Shown: positions 12,501-27,692 of the stretch, piece after piece
How the letters are laid out: each line of letters begins with the position of its first letter
Position numbering within the stretch: the first letter of the stretch is position 1
Assembly (NCBI GenBank): GCA_023055355.1
Contig: JALJCS010000029.1
Location: forward strand, 1,426,001 to 1,490,000
DNA length: 64,000 nucleotides
Direction: 5' to 3'
From: Agelaius tricolor
Lineage: Eukaryota > Chordata > Aves > Passeriformes > Icteridae
Notes under the pieces: generated by a model
What the model was told of the DNA's origin: nothing
Seen by the model: only the letters and a program-made list of their open reading frames with translations
Database searches by the model: none
Position numbers and translations under genes: made by a program

Positions 12501-13559
12501 AGAGGGAATATTGAAACAGAAACTGCAGATCCTTCTGGATACTGTTGTTTGCCCACTCTCGATTTTACCTTTGCATGTGCATTTCTTAAAAATTGGGATA
12601 CAGCTCTTTTGGAGAAATAAGGAATTCAAAGGAAGCCAACAGCCAATGAGTACATTAGAATATATCCAGGTGTGTATTCTCATGGGATGAAATATTCTTG
12701 CTTTTGCTGATGCCATAAATAAAGTCTTTATAAGGCTACTGATGCCTTGTCTCTCAAATATCTTTTCCCAAATATTCCCCCTTTCCCAGCTATCCTAAAA
12801 CACTCCCCATAGTCAGTAAATCAGAGAAACAGCACCCACTGATGTTTGACACTTTCTGTGCCAACAGAACAGGAAGGAAAAACAAGGACACCAAGGGATG
12901 CCTTTTGCCACTGTCATGAGCCTCAGAACTGCATAAAAATAATTATTTTTGCTACTTGAGTGTGCTTACAGAAGTGAATTGACCGTGACTGGCTCTCTGC
13001 ACTGTAACGAGTGTGCGGCACCATATCAGGGGAAAACAGCCATCAGATCTGAGAAAGGGGCTGGTTCCCTGCTTTTTGTCACCATTCCTGCTGTTGCTTT
13101 GTGAGCAAAGGGTTGGTGCTGGCTGTCTGTGGGAGCTGAGAAAGTGGGAAGTGTTGGCATGGTGTGAGTGTGGTCTAACAGGAAGCTTCACGTGCAGACA
13201 CATTTTGTGTGGCAGCAAATCTTCTGTTCTAGCTGTGCACTGGATCTGCTTGCAAGGGAAAATAAAATCATGTTATTTTAGAGAACATATTTAATTACTG
13301 CTGCATTTACAATAAAACAAGTGTGTTGAAAGCTTTAATTATATAATGGGAATACAAAAAGATATTAATCTCCATTCAGGAACAGAAAGGTTTGTCTTTT
13401 CAACTAACTATGCTCTCTCCTGTGGGTTTTCCATGACATAATGGGAGGCATTGGGTCTGGGTTGTGTTGCCTGTTCAGGTACTGCTTGAAAAATAAAGCA
13501 GAGCAAGCTTGAAGAGGTTGCTTAGATAGCTTAGAGATACTCAAATTGAAGATCCTGGA

Positions 13560-13822
13560 GTGCCAGGAGAAAGGGGAATGGCTTCCCACTGCCAGAGGGC
13601 AGGGTTGAATGGGATATTGGGGGGAAATGCTTCCCTGTGAGGGTGTTAAGGCCCTGACACAGGGTGCCCAGGGAAGCTGTGGCTGCCCCTGGATCCCTGG
13701 GAGTGCCCAAGGCCAGGGGCTGGAGCAGCCTGGAATAGTGGAAGGTGTCCCTGTCTGTGGCAGGGGTTGGCACTGGGTGGTCTTTAAGCTCCCTCCCAAC
13801 CCAACCTGTTTTGTGTCTCCGT
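13560..13822 (+). repeat. CR1 LINE 3' fragment
   Basis: The fragment carries the avian CR1 3' UTR hallmarks in order: a GGGTGCCCAGGGAAGCTG word, CCCCTGGATCCCTGG, AGTGCCCAAGGCCAGG, GGAAGGTGTCCCTG and a CTTTAAGCTCCCTCCCAACC end. It is 5'-truncated, as CR1 copies usually are, and has no reverse-transcriptase frame. The terminal octamer repeats are degraded. Confidence 0.9.
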
Positions 13823-16800
13823 GGTTTATGAAATGGTTGTCCAAATAAGGAAAAAGTATTTTAAAAAACCCAGCCCCTATTTCTGGACAAAGTTTGCAGT
13901 TTCAAGTGAGCTCGTTTGTCTCTGGGAATGAAAAACTGCAGAGGAGAGAAGGAGCTGTGGCTTGGGCTGTCACATGGAATAGAGTCTCACTCTGTGAGCT
14001 GCCTGGGAGCAGAGAGGGAGACACTGATCACCGAGTCACATCCCTGTGGGAAGCCACCAGCCCGTTCTAGGGAGAGCAGGGTGAGGAGCCTGGCAGGGAA
14101 TGAACCCTGCCATGACCCGAGAGCGACTCGGCTCCCGGCTCACTCAGGTTTCTAATGCCCGCATCATGGCCGGGGAAATCCCAGTCCTCTTTGGCAAGGA
14201 GATTTAGGGATCAGGCTCATTTTTGTTGCACTGGACTTTTCCCTGCCCTGATGATAAGAGTAACTGTCTTTTCTGAGCATTCTGACAGCGTGGGGGTAAT
14301 GTGGGAGCAAGGAGCAGGTGCTTTTCCAGGATGGTTCCTTGCCTGTTCCATGGCTCTGGAAGCCACATCCTCACCAGGAGTCTTTGCAAGTTCTGCTGTC
14401 AGGCTGCCCTATTCACTGAGACTGCATTATATCTTGTAATTTTACTCCTTTGTTCACTATATTTTTACCCATTCTCTCACAGCCTTCTCTTTTTGCTGAG
14501 TTGCTCATTATGCACTAGAAAGTCTCTGTTGCAGGTGTCAGTTCTAAAATGATCCTGGTTACTGAGAGAGGGGGTAAGAGGCTGGCAGAGTACTGTTTAG
14601 TGCCCTTTCCCTGGGCACTGAGATTAATGTGTGCTGCTTTCAGCAAGGTCTCATTGCTTTGGGAAGGGCTATAGCCCAGTCACTTCATTATCCTGCTGCT
14701 CTGCACAAGTGCCAGTGGAATAGAAATGCTTTCACTTTGCAGATGAACCTTTGGGTGCTTGAGACAAATGCTTTCAAAAGCTGCTCCATACTTTCTTTTT
14801 TTGTTGTTTTTTTTTTCCTTGTCAAAGTGACAAAACTGTAAATCCCTTCATTGCTTGCTCTAGCACATCACACCTGCAACCTTTTTGAATGCCTTCAAAA
14901 TAATGGACAGTGTACTTTCACTGGTAGGTATTTAACCAAATCATTTGTCTATTTATTTGTTTTCCCAAGAGGGTATTTTATTACTGACAGCATGAGTCAG
15001 GACAATTGAAGATTGCAGTGAAATATTGCAGCCTCTACTGTGATGCAACTGGAATGAAGTGTTACCTTAGTCATACTGAAAATAAACAATTCATGTACCT
15101 TATGCTTCCTTAGCCCTTTCCAGCTACTCCTTCCTCCAAAGCACAGTGTTTTAGGAGCTCCAGGGAGGGGGAATTTTGTTCCTCAGCATTTGTGTGCAAA
15201 CAGGTTGTCAGCATGGGTTAGAAAAGTGTCCATGGTTGTTTTATGGAGAGAAGGTTTTAAGGAGGACAGACAGGAGCTGGCACTCCTGGGTTTTATTCCA
15301 GACTTCACTGACTAAGGCAATGCTGAGTCTTCTTGTGCATTATTTACACCATTTTTAAAGAAGGAGTTACAAAAATAGCTGTTTTACAGGAACATTTTGA
15401 CTTAATTGTGAAGAGCTGCATGGGTCAAGTAGAAAAATTACTTCAGGGAAAATTTTTATTTTATTCCTGTTTGTCTTTTGAAAGAGAGTTGAAAAGTGGA
15501 TTGTATTTTCAGCAGGATTGTCCTTGTTCATCCCAACCCCTCAAGTCCCCTGAGCTGTGCCTGAGGGCCTGGGGGGCTGGATGTTGACACAGGTGTCAGG
15601 AGGATATTGCAGATGTGATTGTCCTCACCCTGGCTTCCTGTTTTTAACTGTAACTGGTTGTGATACACCAGGCCAGGGTCCCCCTTGATCTCTCACTGCC
15701 AGCTCCTCTAACACACATAATTCTGTGTGCCAGTCATGAAGCCCCAGCTTCCCTTGCCTTGAAGGGGTTAATTTTCTCAGTAGTTTTCACAGCTTGTGTT
15801 GGCTATCAGGGATGTGGTGGCAAAGGAGAACGTTTTGAGTGTCATTCCTAGTGCTGTTACCTTTTAGCTGCCCTTTTCTTCCCTTCCCTCTGATTTTATA
15901 GTTCCCTGCTCCAGCCAACACAATTATACAGTTATTCTGCTGCACAGAGGAGCTGTTGGCATCCTCTCCTCTTTTATTACCTTGGTGCAGAAGCAGAGTG
16001 GTGGCAGAGATGCAGAATTGACACCAGTGGAACCAGGCCAGGTGAGATTCAAAAGGCAGAGATAAGACACAGTGCTTTTCAAGGGATTGGGTTTGCCAGG
16101 GAGGAATGATGGAAAGGAATTGCAGTTACCTGATCCATCTCCTTTCTCCTCCTGCCTTGCAGAGCACATGAGCATCTGCTTAAATGTCACTGAATGTCAC
16201 CTGGCTCAGGCCAGGCAGATGCCAGTGCCTTGGGGTCTCTCTGGGCTCCAGACTGAGGGGACAGCGATGCTGCTGTGGTAATTTGGGAGCGTGGAGGATT
16301 AAATGTTCTTGAAAAGCTATTTGCATGAAGGTTTGCAAAGGAGAGTGTGAGTGAGAATATGTTCAAACTGAGCAGTGAAATCTGCACAGCTTGTCTTTCT
16401 CATCCATCTGGTTGGAGCACGTTATCTCTGTTTTACAGATTACATTTAATCTTCCCATTCCAGGAGGATCTGTTGAGCCTCAACAGTCATGGTGGAGCCC
16501 TCCTGGAAAGTTACACTGGAGAAGTAGGAGGTGGGATTTCATGCTCAGGAGGACAACTGAGGAGGTGCAGGGATGCTCTGTTACCTTCCTGGGCCTGGGA
16601 GGGCAGCAGGCTGACTCCTGCTTTACCACACTCCTGCTCCTTGCCCTGGCTTCCCCAGGCTGGCATTCTGTCTGCTCTGTGCTCTCCTGACTCCTGGCTG
16701 GGCTGTAGCTTCCTCTCACGTGGCTCACCAAGAAAATCACCTTTGCAGTGAGCCTGGCAGGTGCTGGGAGGCAGCAGGGGTTTAAGCCAGGCTTGCCTGC

Positions 16801-19800
16801 TCAGGTGTGCTGGGAGGGGATCAGAATGGACGAGCAGCAGAGACAGCTCTGTGCACACAGGCAGAATTCCAGCCTGGGAGCTCAGCTTCTGTCCCTTTAT
16901 TACTTTACTCTTTTTTGGTACCTGTCCTTATTGAAAAGACTTGCCTATCAGCTGCTGTATTTTTTTTTTCTTCTTCCTGCTGAGTCATTGCACAGCTCAC
17001 CAGTCCTTTGTGAGCTTTGCTTTATGGAATCCTGACTCGGTTGTCATGTCCCTTTCTCCTCTCCTCCTGCATCCAATGTACCAGCACTCCATCCAAGCAC
17101 TCCTGCAGTGCTGCTCCCATGGTACCCTCTGTGACCAGGGTGAGTGAGGCATGTTCTAGTGGCAGGATTTGTCCTGTGCTCAGGGACCTGTTATTTCTGT
17201 GATGTTCACATTTTGAAATTGTTCATTTTCCTTGCACAGAGGCAGCTGGTGGATGCAGACACGTTCTCCTGGAGTTGAGGGAACAGGAAACCTTGTTTGC
17301 TTTTGATTTTCCATGCATTGCACTGCTGGCATCTGCCTAGGCAATTCAAATCTTTCATAGTTTTCATCCCCTAGAATGTGTTAGAGAAGGCCTCTGTTCT
17401 TTGAGTATCTTTTCAGTCTTGACTATGAATATATAGTTCACTGTTTTCCTCTTTCTTTATCCCTCCTTCCTACTGCCTTTAAAATTGGGTTGGTATTTCA
17501 GAGACTTTCTTGTCTGCCCTGATATAAAATTAAAGAGGTTTCATAAACCCACAAAATTTTGAAGCAGTGCAATTAAAATGTTTTGTTTTAAAAGGTTGCA
17601 TTTTTCCCCCCAGTTTTAAAATCTCCTTGTTCTCAGTCACAGGTTGTTTCTGTAATTCCTTTATTTTGTTGTTCATAGTTTGCTTTTAAAATTAAAAGAC
17701 AAATATGACCTCTAATTTTTTCCCGGAAGTGTTTGTGTTTCAGTTGCTTCCCCCCCAGTTAATTAGAAATAACGAAAACCAACCAAACTATTCCTTTTTC
17801 GTGATCTCTGCCATTTCCAGGGGACTAGGGTGGTGTTTCATGATGAGGCACTGAACGCTCCTCCATGCCCAGGGACTCAGCTCCAGCATTGGCAAAGCAA
17901 AGATAAATGTCCAGATTCTCAGTCAGAGGAGACACAGGCTGAGAGCAGGGCAGGATCCTGAATCTGGTTTAGCAGCCAGATCTAGTGAGTGGCATCCTGC
18001 CTGTGCAGGGGGCTGGAATTAGTGATCCTGAGGGCTCCCCCCAGCCCAGACCTTCTGGGATTCTTTGATGTGCAAAAGCCCCCCTGGGGCTCACGGCAGG
18101 AGGTGGCCCAGGTCAGAAGGGGGTCTCTGAGGTGATGATGTCCCTCATGACCTCTGTGCAGCCACAGCCGTGCAGGTGACCCAAAGCGCTGCTGTGGTTG
18201 CACCAGACGTCCCCACCCTGGAGCTCTGATCTGCCCTCAGCAGCTCCCGGGGCCTGGCAGCTCTCCTGGCCCAGCACAATGCCAGCCCTGTGTGGAATGG
18301 GTTCACTTTTCCTCCAGGGCAGTGTCTGTAGAGGTGGGCAAGTCCCTTTGCTGGGTACCAGGTGGAGATGGGAGCTGCCCCGTCAGGGCTGTCCCTGGAG
18401 CCTGCTGGAGGGGCTGGCTCTGAGCTCTTTGGGGACACTGCTCTCTCAGGCCAGAGCTTCCCTGCTCAGTGATCCTGCTCAGTCTTTCTGTGTGTAGTGT
18501 GTTGCTTTCTCTTCTCATTTTCTCCTATTTGGAAGGAGTTCATAAAGTAATGAGTGAGGAGGAGGTGTTGCATAAACTCTCCATGCTCAGAGGCACAGGC
18601 TGAGGAATGGGGAAGGGCAGAGCTCCACTCCTGAGCCTTCTCTGACAGAGCCTTCTGGTATTCCTCGGGAGAGTGCCCTGGTTGCCTGCTGGGAGCTGGG
18701 CTGGCTCTTGTCTCTGCTCCATCAGGATACAACATTTCATGGCAAGGAGTGAGTGAGAGCAGGGTGTGATCCCCTGCACAGGAGGATATTGTTCTCCCTG
18801 AACCTGGATTCTTCTTCCTCCAGTCCCTGATAAGGTATTTGATAATTCCTTATGTGATGGACTGGGAAACGGAAGTTATTTCCTGCTTTAGGGCCACTCT
18901 TCCTCTGAAACACTGGACAGCTTATGTGAGCTGTCAGTTACTTTGGTTTTTGGAAAATGGATGACATAAAGCATAAAGAGGTACTCTCTTTGCACACCTC
19001 TTGCCTGCTTTGATGTAAGCAGTCCTTGCATTGATGTTTTATGATCTCCTGGCATATCCAAGTACAGCTTTTAGCATAACTGGTGTCACCGTTTATAATC
19101 AGAAGTCCATATAATACAGGTTACACCTGGTGTTTCAGTCTTGTGCTCCTCTGAGCAGCTTTAGAGTTAAGGTCTAGGTTTATGATGTACCATCTCTCAG
19201 TCTCCCCTCCAAAAAGAAAAATACATCTAAATTAGACTGAAGGCTTGGCTAATTGTTCTTTCTGTATTCATCTGCGAGGCAGCAGGAAACCAAGCAGCAG
19301 GGTTTCCATTGAGAGCAGCCGTGTGTGCCAGCTTGGCTGCCTTTGTCCCACACTGCCTGCGGGTGTTGAGGGGAAAAGGGACAGTAGTGGCTGCAGCTGG
19401 ACCCTTGAGAGCCAGGCAAGGGAGAGTGAGGAGCTCTTTCCTGGTTATTGGGGGTTTTATTATTCACTGAAAGTGCTAATTAACAATTGTAAATTATTCC
19501 AAAAGCCAAAGTAAATGTGTTCCAGGTTGTTAAAGACTTCATCAGTGCTGGGTGTGTTGTCACTGAAGGGAAATGTGCTCTGAGACACTGCAAGAGGGTT
19601 TGTCCACTGTGCCCTGAAGGTCTGCAGCCCTCAGGCCCTGCTTCTCCTTGTCCCCCCTGTGTCTTCTGCAGCCCTCCCACTTCCATCTTCCCATTCCCTG
19701 CATCAGAAATGCTGTGGAGGGGGGTGGCAGGGCAGGTCTGTCCCAGTGCTCTGGGAGCCCAGGGAATCATTCACGGCTGTGCTGTGGAGAATTAATTACA

Positions 19801-22041
19801 GTGTGGCTTTGCACATTCCCTGCCCGTGTGACCCCCACCTGCTTAAATCTGTCCCTGATGATGACTTGCTGCAGTTGGAGGCCTCCATTTAATTCCATTT
19901 AGCTGGTCAGGAGCTATCCAATAGGAACAGTAATAATGAAATATATAAGTAGTGATTTCTAGATGGAGAAAGGACTGAGCAGCCTCCTGTTTGCTTTTGA
20001 TACTACTGAAGTGCAGTGATAATAGGAGGGTAGGAGGAGGGCTGTTGTAAATATGATGCAAGGATCACCCATCATTTAAGACTATTTATTTAAGTCAGAG
20101 TAACTGAGATTCTCTTTATTTATTTGCTTATGCTTATCTTTTATTTGTTCAGCTATTCAGGGTCTGGTGTCCCAGAGTTCATTTCCATTCATTTCCTTGT
20201 AAGAATTCACCAGCGAGTATGCTTGGGGTGGGTTTTCTCCCCTGGTTTTAACCACAGAGTGCCCCAAAACCATGTACACAGGCAGTTTGGATGTATTGAA
20301 TGGATAGAAGGTGTGGGATGGATAGAAAATACAGCTCTGGGTGGGTGTCAGGCTCCGTATAAATGTTTTAGTTGGAGAAAGGTTTCCCCGCTCCGCAGCT
20401 GCCTGACTGGGCAAGGTCTGAACATTGTTTCATGTTATGAACAGTTGTCATTCAGCAGCACACGGGGCTGATTGTAACTGATGAGGTGATTGCTCTTGAT
20501 CATTCCATGTGCTGAAAACATTGTTTTCCAGGATGTGCTTCTGTGAGGGAAGAATACATTTGCTATGACTTTGCATTGGAACTGAACTACAAACAAACCC
20601 CAGATGAGCCCAGATGCATGTCCTGGATTAGGTTTAGGTCACTCTGTACAATTTGGGGTCTCCTTTGATGTGTGCAGCATTTGGATCAGCTGGGAGCAGG
20701 TGGGGTTTGTTCCTGCTTTGTGTGATGGTGAGGTCTGAAGGGTCCAGCCAGGGGCAGAGCAGCACGTGCTGGGCATTGAGAAGGGCTGGCTGGGAGAGAG
20801 CTTGCTCTTACCCAGACAAACAAAAAGAGGAGATTGCAGAGGAACTGCAGGGAACAGCTTCTGACTGAGAGCTTGGTGAGAGGTCCCTGTTGGTGTCACT
20901 TGGGGAAGGACCGGCAGCGAGGCTGAGCCCTGCTGTGGGGTTTAGATCATTCCCACCACACCAGTGGGAGTGGGAAAGGCCCCAGGGCTGGACATCCCAC
21001 TGCCCCACGAGGAATCTTTGCTGACATGCCCAAGTTCAGACTCCTTGGCAGAGCAGGAGGGCAGGAGCAGCATCTTTTCCCATCTGCCTTCTCTGTTCCA
21101 ACTTCAGAGCTGCTTGTAGCAGTTTATTAATGGTAAATAAGAGGTTCATGCCCTTTTCCCTAGAGGTATTTTTTTATTACTTTTATATTTGTTCCTGAGT
21201 CAAACAAAAGAAATCCAAGCCAGGGCTCAGAGATTCTGATTGTTCAATGACTTCCTAGTTATTTTTCTCATCCTGGGCAAAGTGATGAGAGAAACCTATT
21301 CCAGAGGAATTTTTTTATTGACTGTCACTGTGTTCTTCTGAAAGAAAATGCTGAGCACCTACTAAAATAACATCTTTTATGTGTTGCCAAATAAAAGAGC
21401 AGGTTTGTTCAGTAATACGTATGCAAAAGCATGAGGATTCTGTGATTATTTTTATAAAGCTTTTTAATAACTAAGAACATGTCTCTGAGCTTGCAAAAGC
21501 CGAATATTCCAATAACTTATTCTTTTCATGAAGTGCTTAAAGAAATGCCAGTTATGCAAAACCTGAATGCAGATTCTTACAGCCCAGTTGCACAAAGCTC
21601 TTAGTTCCATGTTCCAGTCCCTTCCAGAACATGGAGTGCATCTCTCTGTACTCACTTATGTACTTGGAGATGGATGGTACTGAGCTGAGACATAAAACAC
21701 AACCAGGGGAGACAAGAGGATGCCAAAACCATGGTGGAAGGGTAGGACAAACGAAGATGAGTCTACTGCTTTTTGCTGCTTTCAGATTTAGAGATTTCCT
21801 GAAGGTGGTTTGGGGTTGATTTTACTGTGTACCTACAGAACTGTGCTTGGAGGAAAGGAAACAGTCAGAAGGTTTGTTTATAGTACAGTGTTGACTTCTC
21901 CTCTTCCATCCTCCTTCCTATCCTTGATGGATGGGAGAAATGTTCAGTTGTTTGGTACTTTGGAACTCACCCAGTGGTGCCATGGTCCTGCTGGGACAGT
22001 CCTGTGGCTGTGTGAGAGCATAGGCAGTGCCCTCAAGCTCT

Positions 22042-22345
22042 GGAATCACAAAATAAATCCTGGGCTGATTTGGGTGGGAAGGGGGCTCAAAGCCCATCTC
22101 ATCCCACCCCTGCCATGGCAGGGACACCTTCCACTGTCCCAGGCTGCTCCAAGCCCTGTCCAACCTGGCCTTGGGCACTGCCAGGGATCCAGGGGCAGCC
22201 ACAGCTGCTCTGGGCACCCTGGGCCAGTGTAAACCTCAAAGAAAAGAACTACTTCCAAATATCTAAATTTATCTTTTTTCTAAATTTATCCTTTTTCAGT
22301 TTAAAGCCACGTTCCCCCCTGGGCTTGAGGGCTTTGCTTATGCAG
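22042..22345 (-). repeat. CR1 LINE 3' fragment
   Basis: This reads as the reverse complement of the CR1 tail: a degraded GAATCACAAAAT start, then CCATGGCAGGGACACCTTCC, TCCAAGCCCTGTCC and CAGGGATCCAGGGGCAGCC. It extends to a TTTAAAGCCACGTTCCCCC block near 22300 that belongs to the inner part of the CR1 3' UTR. A short AT-rich interruption lies at about 22240-22295. Confidence 0.9.
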
Positions 22346-23058
22346 TGAGGGTTAGGAGGGGTTGGGGGATGCTCAGTGTTGGGGACACCAAGAAGTCAGT
22401 TGGGAATAAAAAGCTGATCCCAAGGTGAGAGAGGCTTCCTGTGGTACCTGGAGATGCCTTTTTTTGCTAAAAGGGGAACTGCCGTGCCCAGACTTGCCCT
22501 TTTGCCCACAGGTTTTAAATTCCAGGTAATCTGGTCTCGTTTGTGCAACTTTTCTTTGCGAGCTCTGAAAATGTGGTTTAAATGCTCTTGCAAATGAATA
22601 AATACGATGTCTATTTGGAAGTCTGAAACCACATTAAAGCCCTTGAGCAAAGATAATTGTCTGACTGTATTGGAGCTTATATTTAAGCATGTCCAGAGAG
22701 CTGGAGCAGGGCAGGAAACCAATATGTTAATCAATCTCTGCAGTGCCACTGGCCTTGTCTGCCTCCCTGTGCAGAGGAACATACACAGTGGAAGGGTTGT
22801 CATGTCCACTCTGGAGTTTTAAAAATTAATCAAGTGATAGTGCTGATTGCAAAAAAATCTTTATTTAAAACTTTCTATATTTAATTTTTGAAAAGTTTAT
22901 CTAACTTCATATATTCTTCATCTAAGAAGAGAAATTAATGAAAAAAAAACCCAACCCCCCCACATTCTTTTCCTTCCTTAGAGAAAAAGATTTCAGGCAG
23001 CTGAGAATCTCATTTAACAAGTAGAGATGCACATCAAATAGGAAGTGATTATTTTCTT

Positions 23059-23075
23059 AAAAAAAAAAAAAAAAA
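23059..23075. repeat. 17-base poly(A) run
   Basis: This is an uninterrupted A homopolymer in an AT-rich setting. No retrotransposed body is recognisable next to it. Confidence 0.9.
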
Positions 23076-26000
23076 TCTTTGTAGGAATAGAAACCCCAGA
23101 ACTACAAGTTTGTGTGAGGTGGTTTGTGGTGACCAATTGCCTTCTGTAGCTGAATGACAGTAATTGGTATTGGGGAACCCATGAGCCCTTCCACACCACC
23201 CTATTGCACTGGTGATCTCGTGCTCCCTGGGAATAGGTATGCCATGAATTTGGAATTTGAACATTGGGAAAAACAGAACATTTGGTATTTAAAGTATTTT
23301 AAAACTACCTTTGTGGCTGTAACTAACATGGTTAATTTTTGAAAGCCGTCACAACCAGTAAGATGGGATTTCATTGCAACAGTGCTGATCCTGCCCAGAC
23401 TCCTATTCCCATGGTTTAGAGTTTCCCAGCCTCCTTTATTTGGGCACATGGATAGATCTGCCAGGGAAGCCTACATTCCATGAGAAGGGCACATGAACTA
23501 AAGAGCTGCACAGCACAGTGAGCTTGATTTAATTTTTTGACTCCCGCCACCCACAGTTGCAGTTCTGAGACCCTCACATATCCACATCCCCCAGGCTGAA
23601 ACCCACTGAGCTCAACTCAGAACCAGGCCGTAAATAAATGCATCATGAGTAGCCCTGGAGCACCCAGAGTGCAGAGAAATCCAGTTTGCTCTGTGCTGAT
23701 AATTGAATGACATTTCATTCCAGTGATTTTTAGATATACTTTTATTGTAATATACTGTTACACTCCTGATTTTCCTTCTGCAGTGCCTTCCCAACTAATT
23801 GGATTTTGGCTCTCCTATGATGAACTTCCATCAAAAGTAGCAATTACAGCTTTCAACATTGTCCAATGAATCACAGCAACCCTTTAGTTGTGCCAGGTTC
23901 TCACTCTGTGGCCAAGGATTGAACACAATCCATTTAGCATTATTTATCAGGTGGGCTTGGAGCTGCCCGTGCCAGGCTTTTCCAGCTTCCTGTCGTGTGA
24001 TCTTGGAGTCAGACTTCAGAAATCTTGTTTTATCTAATACAGATGGACATAATGTAATCAGGGAGGCGTTGACAAAGCTGATTTGAAACATGTGAAATTA
24101 AATCCTCATCAGGTCAGCACTGTCAGCCTGCAGTTCCCATCTCTTCTTTCATTTTCCCTGGGGCTCATCTGAGAGCAGAGCTATCTCTGCTTTCCATGTT
24201 GTGTGATTATTTTCTTCCTTTCCACTGTATTAGTTTTAATTTCATGGACAAAGAGTTTACTTGGAAAATTGGGTTGAGAGGGCTATGTGCATTTTGGTGT
24301 TTTCCCTGTCTTCCTAATGTAATTTCCTAATTTTTGTGTGTGTTTGTGGTAGAAGTCTGAGGTCAGAAGTGAAGACATATCAGGGTTTGTCACACAATTC
24401 CACCGTCTTGCCCAAGTGTTTGTAAACTTTGGGTCAAATCTCAGTTCTTGTTTAATAATTTTTTTTCCTTTCCTGGTGGCAATGGGCAGCTCATGAGATG
24501 TGAAAAGTTGATTTAATTCTGCTGTCATATATTGTAGGGTGGCTCCCACAGCACTTGACATCTTGATTGACTCATTTTAAACCTTCTGAAGCAGAGTTTT
24601 CAAGGTATTTCTGTGTTGATTCACTGCTGGATTATGTTTCCAAACTGTTACTGAGAGTAATGGGATTAAAGCTCTACTTTCTTACATTCGAAGGACAGGG
24701 ATGCTCCACCCAGGCTAGGATGGGTTATTTTTGCCTTTTGTGCAAATTATTTGAACAAAACAAATGTGAGATTTTATCAAATAGTGTTTGAAGCTTGTTG
24801 GTTTCCAGTCTTGGTTAGTGTCAGCACAGGCCTTAATTAAATTGTAGCCTTTGAGGTAAAATTTATATCTTGGGAAGCATCACTTTCTGTAGAGCTTTAA
24901 ATCCTCTTGAATTCTTGGTTCGGTAGGGCAGAGCTATGCTTTTCCATTGGGGGAGCAATCTCCTGGCACAACAACAGTGTGATAGAAGTAATAAATAAAG
25001 TAATAAATCAGTTCTCAATGGCTCTCACCTCTCAGCTGGAGGTCAGGAAGAAAAGGCACTGGTGGGGGGAGCAGCCAGGAGAAGTTGCAGTGCCTGATGT
25101 CCCCAAGGAGGAGAACAACTCCAAGTCATATTTGGCATTAATCTAAGGAACCCATTGCCTGTCCAGCTGGGGTGGGGCAGGCAGAGAATTGGCTCTGGCA
25201 GGGCTCTCCCACCATCAGCACCTGGGGAAGGAATTTGTCTCTGTCCTGTGTCCTGCCATGAACTGGGGTGGCACATGGCACCAAGGCCATGACAATTGTG
25301 TTTCTCCTCTGCTGTGGCCCTGGGGGTGTGCCAAAGAACCTGAGTAATGGGAACAGACACTCTGGTAGGGGTCCCACAATGCTTTAAAAGTTCTGGTTTT
25401 GTTTAACTTGAGGAGCTGTTTCCACAAACATTCTTTTTGTGATTCTTCCTCTCTTATGCAAACAGAAATGTGAAAATATGTTGGATTTGTGGATGTGGGA
25501 CTCCCTCAAAGCCAAAGGGGAGGTTCTCATCTAGTGAAAGGTGTATTTAAAATTTACAGTATTATAAACAAGCAGTAACTGTAGAGTTTAGGGATGTTAA
25601 GCTGAATATTCATCTATTTAATACGAAGTTTACATTTACTTGAGATAAAGTTCACTTACTACAAATCACCCTACAGATCTCCTGTAGGTGTTTCCTGGTC
25701 TGTGACACAACTCAGTGTCAGCAGGCAGAACTTGATGCTTGGATAAGGCACCAAGGGTTTTAATTCCTGATGTGGCACAGAAATACCATAAATGAGGGGA
25801 GCAGCTAACTGGATTTGAGGAGGAAAAGGACATGAGATGTTTTCTTGATACAGTTGTGTCATGTACAAATATATAAGTTCTAACTAAATTAATCAACTTG
25901 ACCTACCAGAGAACTTCAAAGGGTGAGTGTGAAAGTGGGCAGGGCCTTTTGTGAAATGTCCTGTAAACATTTATTCCAGTACATTTGATCCTCAGTTTGA

Positions 26001-27692
26001 TGAAGAAGGGTTCATTCATCTGCAGGGAATTGCTTAATGGCCTCTGTACACCAGAACTTTTATTAATATAACAGTGTCACGTTTCATTGCAAGGGCAGAG
26101 CTGCTGAGAAGTTGAGGAAGTGGCATTTTAAATAAAATTCTATTTCTATTCTAATGGCCAGGATTAAATTTTGTAGTGACTTCTCACTTATTTACATCTG
26201 CCCCAAATATATATACCCAAATGGAGCTGTTATAGGGCAGCTCTTTAGTTGGTTTGGCCTTTAGTGTTTACAAGATCCATGTGTCAGTGTTTTGTGTAAG
26301 TGCTCCTGGGATTTGAGGTATTTTCCTCTTCTGTGGAAAAGAATTCATGGCAAAAAAAAGATAATTTCTCTTGTTACAGCTTGACATGTGTGGTTAATCA
26401 GACATATGTATGTTGTGCTATTTATTTATTATATAAATTAAAATAATGTCAAATATACATAATGCACATGCATATAAAAATGTTTGAATGTGATTATACC
26501 TAGAGATAATATTCCAGGCTTGTCTTGGGGTGAGGCCAGAGTTTTCCCTAGGCCAGCTGCTAGGAAAGCTTCTTCCCCAGCTGTTGCTCTGAGGTTTTAC
26601 ATGCCCAGAGGAAACATTGTAAAAAGGAGAGTGTGTTCAGAAGCTGTTCTTCTTCCTACTCTCCTCCCTTTCTGTCCCTACTCCTCTCTCTGTTTCCTTG
26701 CTGCAAGTTCACAAAGTTATTTTCCTTCATCCAGGCCACTGATGGGCAGAAAAAAGCCACCAAACTTAATCCATAAAGGGCTAATATTACCTACAGCATC
26801 TTCAGCCTTCCTTGCTCTCTGTCTCAGGTGGCATGGAATTAAATAGTGGCTATTAAAAATTAATAAGGGTGCACAGATGGTTATCAAGTGCTGATAATTG
26901 TGTCAGAGAGAAAATCTTCAGTATAATTTCCAGTATTTCTGTGATGTTGTGACCAAGTTTGAATTTCCCTCAGCAGTAGAAGTCTGGCAAAAGCTCAAAG
27001 AATTGACTGTTTTAAAGGCTCAATTTTGCATGTGGAGCTTTTCCAATTTGCCATAAAAGTCCAGAACACCTTCACAGGATGAATAATGGGATTGCATTTT
27101 GGGATCTCAGTGGGAAGGGTTTGTGGAGAGTTTATCATGGAAGTTTTATAGACAGTGATTAAAGAAATGATGTGAGTAGATAGATGGGAGTGTGGTAAAA
27201 AGAGCTGGGTGCTGTGACGTCCATGTTGATCCAGTGTGAGGGTACAGACCCTGAACATGAGTCTGATTCCCAGGATTATTTAAAATAGGATATACCATCC
27301 TCTGCACTCAGTCTCACCACTGCAGCCACCAATTTCAGAGGAGAAATCTGTCAGGATCTGCCAGAAGATCCTCTCTTCCCCTGAGAAGCTGGGTAGTGAA
27401 TCCATTTGTACTTCCAAGTGCTGATAAAGATGTAAATGCAGTCCCATTATTTTCAAGTCTTTAAATGAGGAAGCACTTTGATTGCTCTAACTGCTGGAGA
27501 AGGTGGGTCTTGATCTCATCACCCATCCTTCCATTCCATCACCTCAGGAAATTAGGCTGACCTTGCTGTGGAATAATTTGTTTAGAATCTTTTTATTCAG
27601 GTGCAATGTGGTTAAACCCCAACATGTAGAAATCTTCAGGAAAACTGTATTGAGCCTTTTTCAAAATCATGACATTGATTTAAAAAGTTGAG